A stretch of DNA of 7,687 nucleotides from positions 7,787-15,473 of the forward strand of contig DFBO01000223.1 of the NCBI GenBank assembly GCA_002366675.1. The letters run 5' to 3'. A model generated the notes under the pieces. That model saw only the letters and a list, made by a program, of their open reading frames with translations. It searched no databases and had not been told where the DNA came from. Shown here piece after piece: positions 6,793 to 7,687 of the stretch. The position numbers and the translations under genes are program-made. This DNA is from Flavobacteriaceae bacterium UBA3078 (lineage in GTDB: Bacteria; Bacteroidota; Bacteroidia; Flavobacteriales; Flavobacteriaceae). Each line of letters opens with the position of its first letter. Position 1 is the stretch's first letter.

Positions 6793-6815
6793 TAGCAGGA
6801 TATACTATCCTGCTA
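6793..6815 (+). promoter_or_regulatory. Perfect 10-bp hairpin at the expected 5' end of the mRNA
   Basis: The arms TAGCAGGATA (6793-6802) and TATCCTGCTA (6806-6815) are perfectly complementary around the 3-nt loop TAC. The hairpin begins within a few bases of the predicted transcription start and 60 nt before the ATG at 6853. No T-run follows it, so it is not a terminator. It may be a 5' mRNA-stabilising stem-loop, or the DNA palindrome may be an operator; the sequence alone does not decide. Confidence 0.65.
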
Positions 6816-6852
6816 ATTAGTTATTTAATAAACAAAAAAAAATCAAATCCCT

Positions 6853-7584
6853 ATGAAAAAAATACTACTTTTAACTACATTTTTTTTATCTTCTTTTTTT
6901 GTAAATGCGCAATTTGAAGTAAGAGAAACAAGTACAAATAATTTAGTTTCAGACAATCAAGAGATAGGCTTTACAGAAGCAGGCTGTGCTTATAGTGATC
7001 CATGTAACTGGAAATTTAAAGTTACAAACACATCTGCAAATCCTATCTACATGAAAATTTTTGTTGATGGATTAGAAGGAACTGATGGTTCTAATTTTCA
7101 ATTATGTTTTGCTGGTGTTTGCTTAAATAATGTAACACTTGGCAGTAGCTATCCTAATAATGCAGCAATGATAGCTTCAGGAGCAACTAATAGTGCTGGT
7201 AATAATTTTTGGAACCAAAACGCTCCAGAAACAACAACTCCAATGTCTTGGACATTAAGATTCCAAGCTTTTGATGATGCAGACAATGAAATAGGAACTC
7301 CCTTAACAGTGACTTACAGATTCGACCCAAATTTAAGTATTGAAGAGTCTGATTTAACTCCTTTTGAAGTTTACCCAACAATGGCAGATGATATTCTTAA
7401 CATTTCATCTCGTGAAGATTTATCTCTTACATTCTATAACTTATTAGGAAAAAAAGTTCAAGAAGTAAACATTAACTCTGGAGATAACGTCTTAGACGTT
7501 TCTCATTTAGCAGCTCAACCATATATTTTACGTTTTACAAATGATATGGGAAAACAGTTTACTAAAAAAATTGTAATTAGATAG
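6853..7584 (+). CDS. Small T9SS-sorted secreted protein with four cysteines
   Basis: This 243-residue protein has a clear signal peptide (MKKILLLTTF..., V-N-A19|Q20). Residues 20-160 are a beta-rich domain of unknown function. Its beta pattern and cysteine spacing resemble a domain I know from other Bacteroidetes T9SS proteins, but I cannot name it. It contains C45-x5-C51 (G-C-A-Y-S-D-P-C-N-W) and C85-x4-C90 (L-C-F-A-G-V-C-L), probably two disulfides or one crossed pair. Residues about 168-243 are a T9SS type A sorting domain with a degenerate opening motif (V-Y-P-T-M-A-D-D rather than YPNP), then F-Y-N-L-L-G-K-K-V and the final strand ending K-K-I-V-I-R. It should be exported and surface-attached or released. 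It has its own promoter, 5' hairpin and terminator. Its CX4C motif closely matches the one in the barrel protein upstream. It could be a folding client of the neighbouring CXXC proteins, but that is inference from position and cysteine content. Confidence 0.82.
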   Translation: MKKILLLTTFFLSSFFVNAQFEVRETSTNNLVSDNQEIGFTEAGCAYSDPCNWKFKVTNTSANPIYMKIFVDGLEGTDGSNFQLCFAGVCLNNVTLGSSYPNNAAMIASGATNSAGNNFWNQNAPETTTPMSWTLRFQAFDDADNEIGTPLTVTYRFDPNLSIEESDLTPFEVYPTMADDILNISSREDLSLTFYNLLGKKVQEVNINSGDNVLDVSHLAAQPYILRFTNDMGKQFTKKIVIR

Positions 7585-7602
7585 AGTATTATCTTAACAA
7601 AT

Positions 7603-7644
7603 AAAAAAACAAGCCTTATTTTTTAATAGGGCTTGTTTTTTTTT
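7603..7644. terminator. Intrinsic terminator, possibly bidirectional
   Basis: Seven A (7603-7609) precede the stem CAAGCCTTATT (7610-7620), which pairs with AATAGGGCTTG (7625-7635) across a TTTT loop with a single G-U wobble, and nine T follow (7636-7644). The A-tract on the left arm means it could also work on the minus strand if a convergent gene lies to the right. Confidence 0.92.
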
Positions 7645-7687
7645 ACAGACATTTTAAACTACTAACCTTTATATTTAATTGGCAAAT
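7645..7687. other. Right-edge tail, no callable gene
   Basis: These 43 nt hold no start codon with a usable frame and no further hairpin. On the minus strand one frame reads about seven codons before a TAG (complement of 7662-7664), which could be the end of a convergent gene beyond the edge, but seven codons are too few to call. Confidence 0.3.

Noticed and set aside
7187..7381. Frame of 64 codons within the 243-residue protein gene
   Set aside because: It overlaps a well-supported gene, starts without a leader and has no recognisable features.
7662..7685. Minus-strand tail of a convergent gene (about seven codons then TAG)
   Set aside because: It is consistent with a bidirectional terminator at 7603-7644, but far too short to support a coding call.

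Overview
The window is very AT-rich (about 30% GC by eye, not computed). Its genes lack Shine-Dalgarno leaders and have A/T-rich starts. Two leaders carry perfect Bacteroidetes -7 boxes (TAnnTTTG), and three encoded proteins end in type A sorting domains of the type IX secretion system (T9SS). Together these point to a chromosomal segment of a Flavobacteriaceae-like member of the Bacteroidota. The genus cannot be resolved, and I see no mobile element, RNA gene or CRISPR array.

Layout from left to right: (1) the 3' part of a T9SS-secreted alpha/beta hydrolase (lipase/esterase-like), cut by the left edge exactly at its nucleophile elbow; (2) a perfect 35-nt palindromic terminator shared with the convergent gene that follows; (3) on the minus strand, an Omp28-family lipoprotein with a thioredoxin-like CGFC site; (4) a 96-bp divergent promoter region; (5) a plus-strand pair made of a small secreted TlpA-like thioredoxin (WCVPC) and a 549-residue outer-membrane beta-barrel protein (DUF6029-like), 40 nt apart; (6) a terminator, then a separate unit for a 643-residue T9SS protein containing an adhesin-like jelly-roll domain, an Ig-like domain, a second Omp28 domain (CGWC) and a sorting domain; (7) a terminator, then a unit with a perfect 10-bp hairpin near the expected transcript 5' end, encoding a 243-residue T9SS protein with four cysteines; (8) a strong terminator and 43 nt with no callable gene.

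The main biological reading is an envelope thiol-redox cluster. Three of the five genes encode CXXC thioredoxin-fold proteins that appear placed in different compartments: a periplasmic TlpA, an Omp28 lipoprotein that may be surface-exported, and a T9SS-displayed Omp28. Next to them are a beta-barrel whose only two mature cysteines form a CX4C pair in its predicted last surface loop, and a secreted four-cysteine protein carrying a nearly identical CX4C motif. That these act together is inference from adjacency and cysteine distribution. The individual family calls for the TlpA, Omp28 and T9SS domains are well supported by visible motifs.
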